From contig NZ_AUED01000003.1 of assembly GCF_000425805.1 (NCBI RefSeq), positions 1 through 64,000 of the forward strand: a stretch of DNA of 64,000 nt, in the 5' to 3' direction. A model generated the notes under the pieces. It did no database searches and was not told where the DNA came from. It saw nothing but the letters and a program-made list of their open reading frames with translations. Below, piece by piece: positions 19,641 to 31,621 of this stretch (its first letter is position 1; each line of letters opens with the position of its first letter). The DNA comes from Pseudomonas vranovensis DSM 16006. Lineage in GTDB: Bacteria; Pseudomonadota; Gammaproteobacteria; Pseudomonadales; Pseudomonadaceae. Made by a program: the position numbers and the translations under genes.

Positions 19641-19672
19641 CGCCGCCCCTGCCTGAGCCGGGGCGGCGTTTT
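19641..19672 (+). terminator. Rho-independent terminator of fabV
   Basis: CGCCGCCCC (19641-19649) pairs with GGGGCGGCG (19660-19668), followed by TTTT. It lies 12 bp after the fabV stop. Confidence 0.85.
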
Positions 19673-19688
19673 GCTTGAGGTTCGTGAA

Positions 19689-20636
19689 ATGAGCAGCCTC
19701 GAAAGTTTTCCACCCCTGCCTGTCTCCCGCAACACCGCACACGCCTTTCGCGAACGTGCTGCCGATGGCTACACCCTCGGTGGTTTCAGTTGGCGCCACG
19801 CCGTACCGGACCGCAATCGCCCGGTGGTGATCATCAACGCGGCCACCTCCGTGCGCTGCAGCTACTACGCCCGTTTTGCCCAATACCTGTTCAGCCATGG
19901 TTTCGATGTCATGACTTATGACTATCGCGGCATCGGCGAGTCGCGCCCGGCTGCCATGCGGCACTTCAAGGCCAGTTGGACCGATTGGGGGGCTCTGGAT
20001 TTCGAAGCCATGCTGCAACGCGCCGCCCGCGAGTTTCCGGGGCAACCGATCGATGTGGTCGGACATAGTTTTGGGGGGTGTGCGGCGGGGCTGGCGGCGT
20101 CGGCCGATCGCTTGCGCAGGTTGGTCACGGTCGGTGCGCAATTTGCCTACTGGCGTGATTACGCCCAGGACAGCCGCTGGCAGCTGTTCGGCAAGTGGCA
20201 TGTGGTGATGCCGTTGCTGACACGGGTGTTCGGCTATTTTCCCGGCAAGCGCCTGGGTTGGCTGGAAGACACCCCGGCCGGGGTGGTGAAGGACTGGAGC
20301 ACGATGACGCCAGCCTATGAGCGCCGTCCCAGTGGCAGGGCGCATGGGCAGTTGCCATTTGCCAGGGTCAGGGCGCAAACGCTGGCCATCAGCCTGACCG
20401 ACGATCCGTTCGGCACCATGGCGGCCATCGAGCGGCTACTGGGGTATTTCGAGTCCAGCACACGAAGCCATTTGCGCATCGCCCCTGCAGACATCGACGA
20501 AACGCAGATCGGCCACTTCGCTTTTTTCCACAAACGCTTTGAAGCCAGGCTTTGGCCAATTGCCCTGCAGTGGCTGCAGCAGGGGCAACTGGCCGACGAT
20601 ACGCCAGGCCGCGTGGTGACGCTTAGCGTGCCTTGA
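19689..20636 (+). CDS. Alpha/beta hydrolase
   Basis: This 315-residue predicted serine hydrolase contains the nucleophile elbow GHSFGG (in IDVVGHSFGGCAAGL) and an oxyanion region near VIINAATSVRCSYYARFA. A conserved YDYRGIGESRP segment before the elbow is typical of the fold. The likely acid is in SLTDDPFGT and the His in QIGHFAFF. The substrate cannot be told. I start at the ATG at 19689, with GAGG eight bases upstream. The 3' end overlaps the convergent HopJ-family gene by 14 bp. Confidence 0.85.
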   Translation: MSSLESFPPLPVSRNTAHAFRERAADGYTLGGFSWRHAVPDRNRPVVIINAATSVRCSYYARFAQYLFSHGFDVMTYDYRGIGESRPAAMRHFKASWTDWGALDFEAMLQRAAREFPGQPIDVVGHSFGGCAAGLAASADRLRRLVTVGAQFAYWRDYAQDSRWQLFGKWHVVMPLLTRVFGYFPGKRLGWLEDTPAGVVKDWSTMTPAYERRPSGRAHGQLPFARVRAQTLAISLTDDPFGTMAAIERLLGYFESSTRSHLRIAPADIDETQIGHFAFFHKRFEARLWPIALQWLQQGQLADDTPGRVVTLSVP

Positions 20637-20961
20637 GTGGCTGGGCGTCGAACTTCACCCCGGCCAGTCCGTGCTGGATCAGCGCGCGGATGTTGGCGTG
20701 ATCGCTGCCCTCAGGCGTTGCCAGCACCGAGCGGTAGTGCTCGCCGAACGCCAGTAACGCTTCCTGATCGCTCAGGCCTTCAAGCACGGCCAGGCCCAAG
20801 GTCTTGCAGGAGCCTTCGTTCTGTCCGGCGGCGTTTTCGACACCACCGTTGTTGAAGGCCTGTGGCTGGTAGTCGTAGTGCGCAGCGATGAATGCCAGGG
20901 TGTCGGCGAAGAGATGCTCGCCGCTGTTCAGGCGTTGGCGCAGGGTGTCGAGATCAATCAT
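20623..20961 (-). CDS. HopJ family protein
   Basis: This 112-residue protein matches the small HopJ family by memory of its pattern (FADTLAFIAAHYDYQPQAFN, then NEGSCKTLGLAVLEGLS). The family was named after a Pseudomonas syringae type III effector candidate, but members occur widely in non-pathogens and marine bacteria, so an effector role should not be assumed. No hrp box or secretion genes are visible here. The ATG at 20961 follows an AGGAG site. Confidence 0.85.
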   Translation of the reverse strand: MIDLDTLRQRLNSGEHLFADTLAFIAAHYDYQPQAFNNGGVENAAGQNEGSCKTLGLAVLEGLSDQEALLAFGEHYRSVLATPEGSDHANIRALIQHGLAGVKFDAQPLKAR

Positions 20962-21187
20962 TCTTTTACAGCTCCTTGTTAACCAATATTAGCGTTGTTC
21001 ATAGCTAATGGTGAGTGCCTACGAGTAATTGCTATTTACTTTTTTATGTCGTTTCAAGTTGCCGGCGTCTTTCGAAGTTTTCCGGTTTAAATTCGCCCTA
21101 CCTGCATTTCAAAAATCGCGGTGGCTACATTCAGTTCTGCTTTAATAAAACCAGGTGCAACGTTTTATTTTTGCAGAGGCCAGCATC

Positions 21188-24797
<3,610 letters not shown>

Positions 24798-24836
24798 GTG
24801 CGAACCTCATCGCCTATGAGGTTCGCCCGCTAGCGC

Positions 24837-25133
24837 CTATTCCTTGGGCGTTCCTTTGGCGAATGCCGCCTGTTGCTCGGCGCTGGCTTCTTTCTGGTAT
24901 TGGGCTTTCCATTCGGCATACGGCATGCCGTAGACCACTTCGCGGGCCTCATCCATGCTCAGGTCGATCTGACGCTCGTCGGCGGCGGCCTTGTACCACT
25001 TGGACAGGCAGTTGCGGCAGAAGCCGGAGAGGTTCATCAGGTCGATGTTCTGCACATCCTTGCGGCTGTCCAGGTGGGCAACCAGCCGGCGGAAGGCGGC
25101 GGCTTCGAGTTCAAGCTTTTGTTGATCGTTCAT
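24837..25133 (-). CDS. DUF1244 family protein
   Basis: This 98-residue protein carries the DUF1244 signature: LMNLSGFCRNCLSKWY with its two cysteines, and DEAREVVYGMPYAEWK. The function of the family is unknown. It is the downstream partner of folM on the same strand with a gap of about 24 bp, an arrangement I recall from other pseudomonads, so the two are probably cotranscribed. Confidence 0.88.
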   Translation of the reverse strand: MNDQQKLELEAAAFRRLVAHLDSRKDVQNIDLMNLSGFCRNCLSKWYKAAADERQIDLSMDEAREVVYGMPYAEWKAQYQKEASAEQQAAFAKGTPKE

Positions 25134-25157
25134 GGTCGTTCTCGTGACAAGGGCAAT

Positions 25158-25871
25158 TCAGTCTGTTGCGATGCGGTTCTTCAGGTGGCGACCACCGTTG
25201 ATCACCACGTTGCTGCCGGTGCTGTACTGGCTGTCGAGCAGGAAACGCACTGCCTCGATCAGCGGCTGGGCGCCGGGTTCGAATTCCAGCAGGGCCTTTT
25301 TCAGCGTTTGTCGGCGGTAGGCCTCGTCGCTGTTCTCCTTGAGGATCAACAGCCCGGGCAGGATCGCGTTGACCCTCACCACCGGTGCGTATTTCTCGGC
25401 AAACGACAGCACCATGTTCTGCAACGCGGCCTTGGTGGCGGCATAGCCGATGTGGCTCTTGCTGCCGCGCGAGGAGGTCTCGTCGCAGATGTGGATGATG
25501 TCGGCCTTGTCCAGCTTCAGCAGTTGCTCGCCCAGCGCCAGGTTCAGGTGATAGGGCGCCTCGACGTGCAGCTTGAACATGGTGTTGAGGTTGGCCAGGT
25601 CGTCGTCGAGCCACAACGAGGCGTTGTGGATGATCGCCCGCAGGCCATCGTAGTTGCTCTTCAGGTGATCGATCAGGGCCAGGCGGTCCTGTTCCAGGCA
25701 CAGGTCGGCCTGGAACTGGATGATGTTGGGGTGGGCCGCTTCGGGGCTTTTGCTGCGGCTGGCGCTGACCACGGTATGGCCGGCCTGCGCCAGGTTCAGG
25801 GCCAGCGCCAGCCCGACTCGCTGGCTGGCTCCGGTGACAAGAATTGGGCTTTTCATGGTGGGGGCGGTCAA
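25158..25871 (-). CDS. folM: Dihydromonapterin reductase FolM
   Basis: This 237-residue short-chain dehydrogenase has the nucleotide motif TGASQRVG, the IIHNASLW segment, and Tyr/Lys in HIGYAATKAALQ. The Arg in the TGxxxR motif and the overall pattern match FolM, which reduces dihydromonapterin and dihydrofolate with NADPH. In Pseudomonas it supplies tetrahydromonapterin, the cofactor of phenylalanine hydroxylase. The start is uncertain: TTG at 25871 gives the usual number of residues before the first strand, and ATG at 25856 is the alternative. Neither has a strong ribosome site. Confidence 0.9.
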   Translation of the reverse strand: MTAPTMKSPILVTGASQRVGLALALNLAQAGHTVVSASRSKSPEAAHPNIIQFQADLCLEQDRLALIDHLKSNYDGLRAIIHNASLWLDDDLANLNTMFKLHVEAPYHLNLALGEQLLKLDKADIIHICDETSSRGSKSHIGYAATKAALQNMVLSFAEKYAPVVRVNAILPGLLILKENSDEAYRRQTLKKALLEFEPGAQPLIEAVRFLLDSQYSTGSNVVINGGRHLKNRIATD

Positions 25872-25911
25872 CTTTTACTGGTTCGCTTGGATAACCCCCA
25901 GCATACCCGAA

Positions 25912-26481
25912 CTAGGCTGGATTGCGCGCGCCCTGCGGCCTGGCACTGCGGGCCGGGGCATTGAGCCAGTTGGCCAGCAGACGGGTCGACAACGGAATGA
26001 ACAGGTACACCATCAAAGGCGTCAGGCCCAGGGTGCTGAGCAAGATGCGCGGCACCAGGTCCAGGGCGCCGAGCCAGTGGCCGAACAGCACGTTGAACAG
26101 CAGTGAGACCGGGAAGAACGCCAGCCAGATCGCTACGGCCTGTTTCCAGCGCGGCGGGCGCTGCACCGGATGGGTGCCAAACCAGCCGTCCAGGCCGCTG
26201 GCGCGCAGTTCCTGGGGTTGTTCGAACAGGCCGTTGCCGCGGGTCAGCCAGGCCTTGCGCGAGGCGGAGTGTTCCCACGCCTGCATGGTCTGCTCGTTGG
26301 TGAAGCGGAAGATGATCTGGAACTCGTCGCCCTGCGGGGGCGGCGCCAGTACGCCGGAGCCCAGGTAACCGGTAAAGTCGGTGGCCAGTTGTTCGCCTTC
26401 GTGCAGCCAGGCCATCAGGTCCTGGTAGCGGCCTTGGGCAACGCGGCGCGTCACCATCAGGGTTACGGGTGGGGTAGACAT
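25912..26481 (-). CDS. Antibiotic biosynthesis monooxygenase-domain membrane protein
   Basis: The 189-residue protein has an ABM-type ferredoxin-like domain at about residues 1-100 (VTLMVTRRVAQGRYQDLMAW, then IIFRFTNEQTMQAWEHS). Two membrane helices follow at about residues 120-142 and 152-172 (AVAIWLAFFPVSLLFNVLFG). I place the start at the ATG at 26481, which has CAGGAG eight bases upstream; the longer open frame upstream is not coding-like. It is divergent from the MerR gene. The substrate is unknown, and many such fusions are of unproven activity. Confidence 0.85.
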   Translation of the reverse strand: MSTPPVTLMVTRRVAQGRYQDLMAWLHEGEQLATDFTGYLGSGVLAPPPQGDEFQIIFRFTNEQTMQAWEHSASRKAWLTRGNGLFEQPQELRASGLDGWFGTHPVQRPPRWKQAVAIWLAFFPVSLLFNVLFGHWLGALDLVPRILLSTLGLTPLMVYLFIPLSTRLLANWLNAPARSARPQGARNPA

Positions 26482-26707
26482 CGTGTATCTCCTGGCAACT
26501 GGGCGTGGCGGGTGGCCTGCCCATGAAATGCCGCCTGGGGTGGTAGGCGACATCTGGCTGCATGCAAAAAACGGGCGCGGATTATTGCCGAAATAATCTG
26601 ACCCGTCAGTGCTGGCAGACAAACCGTACCGGCCTAAATGCCAATGGTCGTGTTTCCGCCCCCGGAGTAGAATGCCCGTCGGCCCCTGAATCGTGGTTTT
26701 CCCGGCA

Positions 26708-27658
26708 ATGATCGAACCTGCCCAGCCTTCGTTGAACCCCGGCGATCTCGACCACGAGGAGCTGTTCCCGATCCGTGAAGTGTCGCGCCTGACGGGCATC
26801 AATCCGGTGACCTTGCGGGCCTGGGAGCGCCGTTATGGGCTGATCCAGCCCACACGCACCGAAAGTGGGCACCGCTTGTACTCTCAGGCCGATATTGACG
26901 AGGTGCGCACTATCCTCGGCTGGATCGAACGGGGTGTGGCAGTCAGCAAAGTCGGCAAGATCCTTGCTCGCAGTCACAGCCTCAAGGCCCAGGCTGAGCC
27001 ACTGCACAATCCTGCGTCCCAGAATGACTTCAAGCAATGGCAGCTACAGCTGCGCCAGGCCGTGCGCGCTTTCGATGAGCAGCGTCTGGGGCAGGTCTAT
27101 GGCCAGGTATTCAGCGGTTATCCCCTGCTGGTGGCATTCCAGGAGATCCTCATGCCGGTTTGGCAGGCGCTGCGCAGCACCCGCGAAGCCTTCGGCCAGA
27201 CCAGCGAGTGGCTGTTCCTTGATGGTTTTTTGCGGGGGCGAGTGCTGCAGCGCTTGCAACTGGCCGAAGAGCAGCAGGAGGTGCGGGTTGTGCTGGCGGC
27301 CATCCCCGATCATTGCCGGGAACTGGAACTGCTGGTGGCAGCCCTGCTGCTGGGCAGCAGCGAAATTGCCGTGACGGTGTTGAGCCTGGGGCAACCGCTG
27401 GAGGAGTTGGCGTTGGTCTGCGAGCACATGGCGCCTCATGCCCTGGTGTTGTTCTCCAACCGCCCGCCGGCGCCGGACATGCCCAAGCGCCTGGCGCGCC
27501 TGGCCCTGACACTGGAGTGCCCGTTGTTACTGGCGGGGGAGGCAGCGGACCTGGCCCAGGACAGTCTGGTCGGTTCGCAAGTAGCGTGTCTTGGCAGCGA
27601 GGCGCGCCTGATGCGCCGCCGGTTGCAGCAATACCTGGACGGTCACCTGGACAGTTGA
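26708..27658 (+). CDS. MerR-family regulator with a LitR/CarH-like C-terminal domain
   Basis: The 316-residue protein has a MerR helix-turn-helix at about residues 20-90 (YPIREVSRLTG-like start, LRAWERRYGLIQPTRTESGH). A helical domain and a B12-binding-like Rossmann part complete it, the layout of CarH/LitR light-responsive repressors. The positions where those proteins hold the cobalamin His ligands appear replaced: EW instead of EH in QTSEWLFLDGFL, and CRELELL instead of HELGLL. This resembles the class II LitR proteins of P. putida, which work with a LOV photoreceptor. The ATG at 26708 is preferred over an in-frame GTG at 26693. Its 3' end overlaps the PilZ-like gene by 16 bp. Confidence 0.82.
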   Translation: MIEPAQPSLNPGDLDHEELFPIREVSRLTGINPVTLRAWERRYGLIQPTRTESGHRLYSQADIDEVRTILGWIERGVAVSKVGKILARSHSLKAQAEPLHNPASQNDFKQWQLQLRQAVRAFDEQRLGQVYGQVFSGYPLLVAFQEILMPVWQALRSTREAFGQTSEWLFLDGFLRGRVLQRLQLAEEQQEVRVVLAAIPDHCRELELLVAALLLGSSEIAVTVLSLGQPLEELALVCEHMAPHALVLFSNRPPAPDMPKRLARLALTLECPLLLAGEAADLAQDSLVGSQVACLGSEARLMRRRLQQYLDGHLDS

Positions 27659-28293
27659 GGGTGAAGCTCTGGATGGGCCTGACGATGGGCCTGGAGGATG
27701 TACTCGCGAAGCCGTTCGATTTCCTGCGGTTGGCTGGGGCTCAGGTTATAGGCCGCCAGGCTGTCGCCGGTGCGCCGTTGCAGCACACCCTGCAACGCAA
27801 TCGGCGGGCAGTGGGCGGGCGTGAACCAGAGATTGAAGGAATTCGGCGGCTCGGGTTGATCACGAATTTCGATCAGAACACCCTTGAATGAAATTTCCCG
27901 TACCCACAGGCCAGCGCTGAGGCCCAGCTCATCTTCCAGCGCGACCGGTTCATCAAGCGTCAACCGCCATGGCCGGACCATGGGGCCTTCTTCATAGATG
28001 TTCGGCGCACCCAACTGAAGGTGCAGGGAATGGAACTCGTCTTCGACCAGTTGCAGGGGGAAGGTCATTTGCTGGTTGTCGAACTGCGCCTGCAAGGTGA
28101 CTTGTTCCTGGGCAATGAGCCGGGTCAGCAGGTCTTTGATCTCGCTGCCGCCATTGACCAGCAGGCGCGACGCCGGCTCAGCCATCGAGGGCTGCGACGT
28201 GTGCTGCATGGACCTGATGAAATCCAGCTCATCCTGAGTCAGGAGGGCATCTGCTTGCATGATCGAACTCGAAAATGTCAGTCGTGAATGCAT
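27643..28293 (-). CDS. PilZ-like protein downstream of the LOV gene
   Basis: The protein has about 216 residues. Its two halves resemble a YcgR-type arrangement. An N-terminal beta domain (LLTRLIAQEQVTLQAQFDNQ, MTFPLQLVEDEFHSLHL) is followed by a second domain with WVREISFKGVLIEI, close to the PilZ (D/N)xSxxG signature. The arginine motif that binds cyclic di-GMP is weak (RPWR). It lies 40 bp after the LOV gene on the same strand, so the two are probably one operon. An alternative start is ATG 28260 (MQADALLTQDEL). Cyclic di-GMP binding is inference. Confidence 0.6.
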   Translation of the reverse strand: MHSRLTFSSSIMQADALLTQDELDFIRSMQHTSQPSMAEPASRLLVNGGSEIKDLLTRLIAQEQVTLQAQFDNQQMTFPLQLVEDEFHSLHLQLGAPNIYEEGPMVRPWRLTLDEPVALEDELGLSAGLWVREISFKGVLIEIRDQPEPPNSFNLWFTPAHCPPIALQGVLQRRTGDSLAAYNLSPSQPQEIERLREYILQAHRQAHPELHPQLSR

Positions 28294-28333
28294 TTCTTCA
28301 CCGGGATTGACAGCCAAACGGTGGTTTAGTTTT

Positions 28334-28792
28334 TTACCGTTGGTCGCTTTCCAGTTCGGCAATGCGTGCTCGTGCCTGTGAAAGCTCACGTTCCAGTTCA
28401 ATCACCCGCTGTTCGGCCTCGACCTGGCGGCTGACATCCTTCTGGATGCCAATGAAGTACTTGAGCTGGTCGGCTTCGTTATACACCGGGGTAATCGACA
28501 GCTCATTCCAGAAGGCGCTGCCGTCCTTGCGGTAGTTACGCAGAATTTCCCGGCACGGCTGGCCGCTCTTGATGGCCTCGCGGATTAGGCTGCGAGGGGC
28601 CTGGTCGCGGTCGTCGTTCTGCAGGAAGCGGCAGTCGCGGTAGAGGATGTCGTTGGCGTCGTAGCCGGTCAGGCGCTCGAACGCCGGATTCACGTAGATC
28701 AGGATAGTGTCGTGGTCGCCTTCCTGTTCGGCGACCACGATGCCATCGTTTGAGGCGTCAATCATGCGTTGCAGCAGTTTGGCATTGATCAT
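28334..28792 (-). CDS. Short LOV blue-light photoreceptor (PpSB1-LOV type)
   Basis: The 152-residue protein is a single PAS/LOV domain flanked by short helices. The adduct-forming cysteine is Cys54 in YRDCRFLQND, close to the canonical NCRFLQ motif. The flavin pocket is completed by NYRKDGSAFWNELSITPV and FIGIQKDVS. A C-terminal coiled coil (about residues 122-150) should be the dimerising J-alpha helix, and there is no effector domain. It is near-identical in pattern to P. putida PpSB1-LOV, known for very slow dark recovery. Blue light should create a flavin-cysteine adduct that changes the dimer. Neighbours are a PilZ-like gene and a LitR-like regulator. Confidence 0.93.
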   Translation of the reverse strand: MINAKLLQRMIDASNDGIVVAEQEGDHDTILIYVNPAFERLTGYDANDILYRDCRFLQNDDRDQAPRSLIREAIKSGQPCREILRNYRKDGSAFWNELSITPVYNEADQLKYFIGIQKDVSRQVEAEQRVIELERELSQARARIAELESDQR

Positions 28793-28932
28793 CGAAAGAT
28801 TCGCAAGGTCATTGGAGCGGGCACGGCGGCTGATTCTAGTTTATTGGTGCGGGGCTCACACCTGGAGAGTGAGGCCTTTTGCCAGTGTCGGATGTTAGTA
28901 TCCTACGCTTTTACTCAGTTTCGGAATCCACT

Positions 28933-29388
28933 ATGAAAGTCGCCATCCTTTCCGGTTCGGTCTACGGCACGGCCGAAGAAGTCGCACGGCATGCCGAATC
29001 CCTGCTCAAGGCCGCAGGTTTCGAGGCCTGGCATGCAGCCCGTGCCACCTTGCAAGACCTCCAGGGCTATGCCCCGGACGCCTTTCTGGCCGTGACTTCG
29101 ACCACCGGCATGGGCGAGTTGCCCGATAACCTCATGCCGCTGTTCAGCGAAATTCGCGATGTGCTGCCTGCCGCCTGGCGCGGCCTGCCCGGTGCGGTGA
29201 TCGGCCTGGGTGATTCGAGCTACGGCGATACCTTCTGTGGCGGTGGCGAACAGATGTGCGAGCTGTTCGCCGAACTGGGCGTCAATGAAGTGCAGCCGAT
29301 GCTGCGCCTGGATGCCAGCGAAACCGTGACGCCTGAAACCGATGCCGAGCCCTGGCTGGCCGAGCTCGTCACCAAGCTGCGCGGCTGA
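28933..29388 (+). CDS. Flavodoxin (MioC-like)
   Basis: This 151-residue flavodoxin-like electron carrier has an FMN phosphate loop SGSVYGTAEEVA at residues 6-17, then the VTSTTGMGELPDN and GLGDSSYGDTFCGGG loops around the flavin. It resembles MioC-type flavodoxins, which support enzymes such as biotin synthase. The start ATG at 28933 matches the family start; the frame is open upstream. It is divergent from the LOV gene across 140 bp and convergent with the LysR gene, the two stops being adjacent. Confidence 0.9.
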   Translation: MKVAILSGSVYGTAEEVARHAESLLKAAGFEAWHAARATLQDLQGYAPDAFLAVTSTTGMGELPDNLMPLFSEIRDVLPAAWRGLPGAVIGLGDSSYGDTFCGGGEQMCELFAELGVNEVQPMLRLDASETVTPETDAEPWLAELVTKLRG

Positions 29389-30276
29389 TCACGATGGCTG
29401 CGGTTGCTCGCGCAGCAGCTGCAGCCAGGCCTGGGCCGCGCGCGACAGGTAGGCGCCCTGGCGCCAGATGAAGGCGATGTCCCAGCGCAGGTCGGTGGGC
29501 TCGCTCAACGCCAGGCGAACCACGCCGGGGCGTTCCAGCCCCCTTGCCACCACGCTGGGCAGCAACACCACGCCCTGGCCGGCCGCCACCAGTGCGGCGA
29601 GAAAATCGGCCTGGCCGCTGCGTCCTCCCTCCTTGGGAGTAAACCCCAGTTGCTGACATGCACTGAGCAAACGGTCGTTGAGCACGAAACTGCGCTGGTA
29701 CAGCAGAAACGGCGTGTCGGCCAGTTGCGCCAGGCTGACACGTCCGGCGTTGGCCAGGGGATGGTCGACAGGCAACAGCGCATCGAGCGGTTCGTTGCAG
29801 AACGGCTGATAGGCAAAGGCCGGGTCATTGGGAGTGAGGCTGCCTCCCAACTCCAGTTCGCCGCTTTGTACCGCCTGTTCGACGCTGCGGCTGCCGCCTT
29901 CTAGCAGATGAATGGTGATGTTCGGGTAACGCCGACGGTATTCGGCAAACAACCCGGCAAACAGCGCATCGCTGCCCAGCAGCGGCAGGCCAAGGCGCAG
30001 TTCGCCGCGGCCCAGCTGGCTCAGGTCGTCGAGTTCGCTCTGCAACTCCTGGCGCAGGCGCAGCATGGCTTCGCCGCGCTCGAGGACAATCCTGCCGGCA
30101 GCTGTCAGGTGCAGGTGTGAACCCTGGCGTTCGAGCAGCGGCGTACCCAGGTCCTGCTCCAGTTGGGCGACTTGCTTGCTGACCGCCGACTGGCTGATAT
30201 GCAGGGTGTGGGCCGCCTGTGTGAAGCCACCGCGGTGGACCACTTCGATAAAACTGCGCAGTTGTTTGAATTCCAT
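29389..30276 (-). CDS. LysR-family regulator divergent from cidA/lrgB
   Basis: The 295-residue protein has an N-terminal winged helix-turn-helix (residues 1-60, FTQAAHTLHISQSAVSKQVA) and a periplasmic-binding-like effector domain (ELRLGLPLLGSDALFAGLFA). The ATG at 30276 gives the family start MEFKQLRSFIEVV. It reads away from the holin-like pair, and a perfect palindrome with a LysR T-N11-A spacing lies in the shared promoter, so it most likely controls cidA/lrgB, as CidR does in other bacteria. The ligand is unknown. Confidence 0.92.
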   Translation of the reverse strand: MEFKQLRSFIEVVHRGGFTQAAHTLHISQSAVSKQVAQLEQDLGTPLLERQGSHLHLTAAGRIVLERGEAMLRLRQELQSELDDLSQLGRGELRLGLPLLGSDALFAGLFAEYRRRYPNITIHLLEGGSRSVEQAVQSGELELGGSLTPNDPAFAYQPFCNEPLDALLPVDHPLANAGRVSLAQLADTPFLLYQRSFVLNDRLLSACQQLGFTPKEGGRSGQADFLAALVAAGQGVVLLPSVVARGLERPGVVRLALSEPTDLRWDIAFIWRQGAYLSRAAQAWLQLLREQPQPS

Positions 30277-30283
30277 GATCGCA

Positions 30284-30298
30284 ATTCCATTGTGGAAT
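30284..30298. promoter_or_regulatory. LysR-type operator palindrome
   Basis: ATTCCA-TTG-TGGAAT is a perfect inverted repeat that starts eight bases upstream of the LysR start codon and 76 bp before cidA. The T-N11-A pattern fits a LysR recognition site. Confidence 0.6.
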
Positions 30299-30373
30299 GG
30301 AGGCAAGTCTAACAATTCGCTTTTGGCGTGTGGGGCAGGCTTTTAGAATGAAGGCCTGAAGAGGTCCCCTGCG

Positions 30374-30760
30374 ATGAAACCCGCGTCTATCAAACGATTC
30401 CTGCGCTTGCTCGCCGAGCTTGCGATCTTCCTTGGCCTTTATCTGTTCGGTGGCCAGCTGGCGGTCTGGCTGGGTTGGCCGATCCCGGGTGGGGTCATGG
30501 GCCTGGCCTTGCTGTTGCTGCTGTTTGCCCTGGGCTGGTTGAAGCCTGCCTCGCTGCAATTGGGCGCGGGCCTGCTGATGGCCGAGATGCTGCTGTTCTT
30601 CATTCCCGCGCTGATGAGCCTGCTCGACTATGGCAGCCTGATGCGTGACGAAGGCTGGCGAATCCTGCTGGTGATCGGCGTCAGTACCTTGATGGTCATG
30701 GTCATGACGGCGGTGACGGTGGAATGGGTGTGCCGCTGGAGGATGCGCCATGACGCTTGA
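30374..30760 (+). CDS. CidA/LrgA family holin-like protein
   Basis: The 128-residue inner-membrane protein has four hydrophobic segments (about residues 13-33, 37-57, 64-84, 93-118). The family signature WPIPGGVMGLALLLLLF is visible. CidA/LrgA proteins are holin-like and work with a CidB/LrgB partner in autolysis or in export of small metabolites. The start of its partner overlaps its 3' end by 11 bp. A divergent LysR gene and palindrome suggest regulation. Confidence 0.93.
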   Translation: MKPASIKRFLRLLAELAIFLGLYLFGGQLAVWLGWPIPGGVMGLALLLLLFALGWLKPASLQLGAGLLMAEMLLFFIPALMSLLDYGSLMRDEGWRILLVIGVSTLMVMVMTAVTVEWVCRWRMRHDA

Positions 30761-31436
30761 GCCGATGCCACTGTTCTGGCTGGCCCTGACCTTGCTCGCC
30801 TACCTGGGCAGCCGCTGGTTGTACCGGCGAACCGGGCGCTACCTGCTGTCTCCGCTAATTCTGGTGCCCGCGCTGCTGTTGTCGGTCGCGGTGCCCTTGC
30901 ACACGGCCTATGCCGAATACTCGCGCAATACCCATTGGCTGATGTCGGTGCTGGGCCCGGTGACGGTGGCCTTTGCCGTGCCGATCTGGCAGCAACGCAA
31001 ATTGCTGGCCCGGCACTGGCCGGCGTTATCGCTGGGCATGCTGGTGGGTAGTGCGGCGTCGATCAGCAGTTCCTGGGGGTTGGCGCACCTGCTGGCGTTG
31101 GACCATTCGGTGAGCTTGTCGTTGCTGCCGCGCTCGATCACCACACCTTTTGCCATGCCCCTGGCCCGTGACCTGGGCGGGGTTCCGGAGCTGACGGCCG
31201 TGTTCGTGATGTTCACCGGGGTGCTTGGGGCCCTGTTCGGCGGGGTGCTGCTCAAATTCCTGCCACTGCGCACGGCATTGGCCCGTGGTGCGCTGTTCGG
31301 GGTGGGTGCCCATGGCGCTGGCGTCAGTCGCGCTCATGAGGTGGGCGGTGAAGAAGGCTCTGTCGCGGGGCTGGTGATGGTCCTTACTGGATTGCTCAAC
31401 CTGTTTGCCGCGCCACTGCTCACGGTACTGTTGTGA
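30750..31436 (+). CDS. LrgB/CidB family protein
   Basis: The 228-residue polytopic membrane protein has six to seven hydrophobic segments. Family features are YLLSPLILVPALLLS near the N-terminus and RSITTPFAMPLARDLGGVPELTAVFVMFTG in the middle. It overlaps the upstream CidA-type gene by 11 bp, so the two are translated together and presumably form one system. In plants and some bacteria homologues export glycolate, glycerate or pyruvate. Which role applies here is unknown. Confidence 0.93.
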   Translation: MTLEPMPLFWLALTLLAYLGSRWLYRRTGRYLLSPLILVPALLLSVAVPLHTAYAEYSRNTHWLMSVLGPVTVAFAVPIWQQRKLLARHWPALSLGMLVGSAASISSSWGLAHLLALDHSVSLSLLPRSITTPFAMPLARDLGGVPELTAVFVMFTGVLGALFGGVLLKFLPLRTALARGALFGVGAHGAGVSRAHEVGGEEGSVAGLVMVLTGLLNLFAAPLLTVLL

Positions 31437-31621
31437 CGCGCCTCTCTATTTGCGCGGCTGACTCACAGGGTCAATAAGCTGGCTGCCAATGCAACTTTCC
31501 TCCGGATCGGTACTCGCTAGACTGGATCCAATAGAGCACACGAATGTGCCGAGGTGATTGCAATGATCGCAGCCGCTGCCTTGCTCAACACTCCGCTCCA
31601 CTACCAACCGGGACTGCACTG

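Noticed and set aside
18495..20378. A 627-codon minus-strand frame across fabV and the hydrolase
   Set aside because: It is an antisense shadow, rich in Gly, Gln, His and Arg, with no domain pattern.
20623..20961. A type III secretion effector role for the HopJ-family gene
   Set aside because: The family is common in free-living bacteria, and no hrp box or secretion genes are nearby.
26482..26802. N-terminal extension of the monooxygenase-domain gene
   Set aside because: The composition is non-coding, it runs through the MerR promoter, and a good ribosome site marks the start at 26481.
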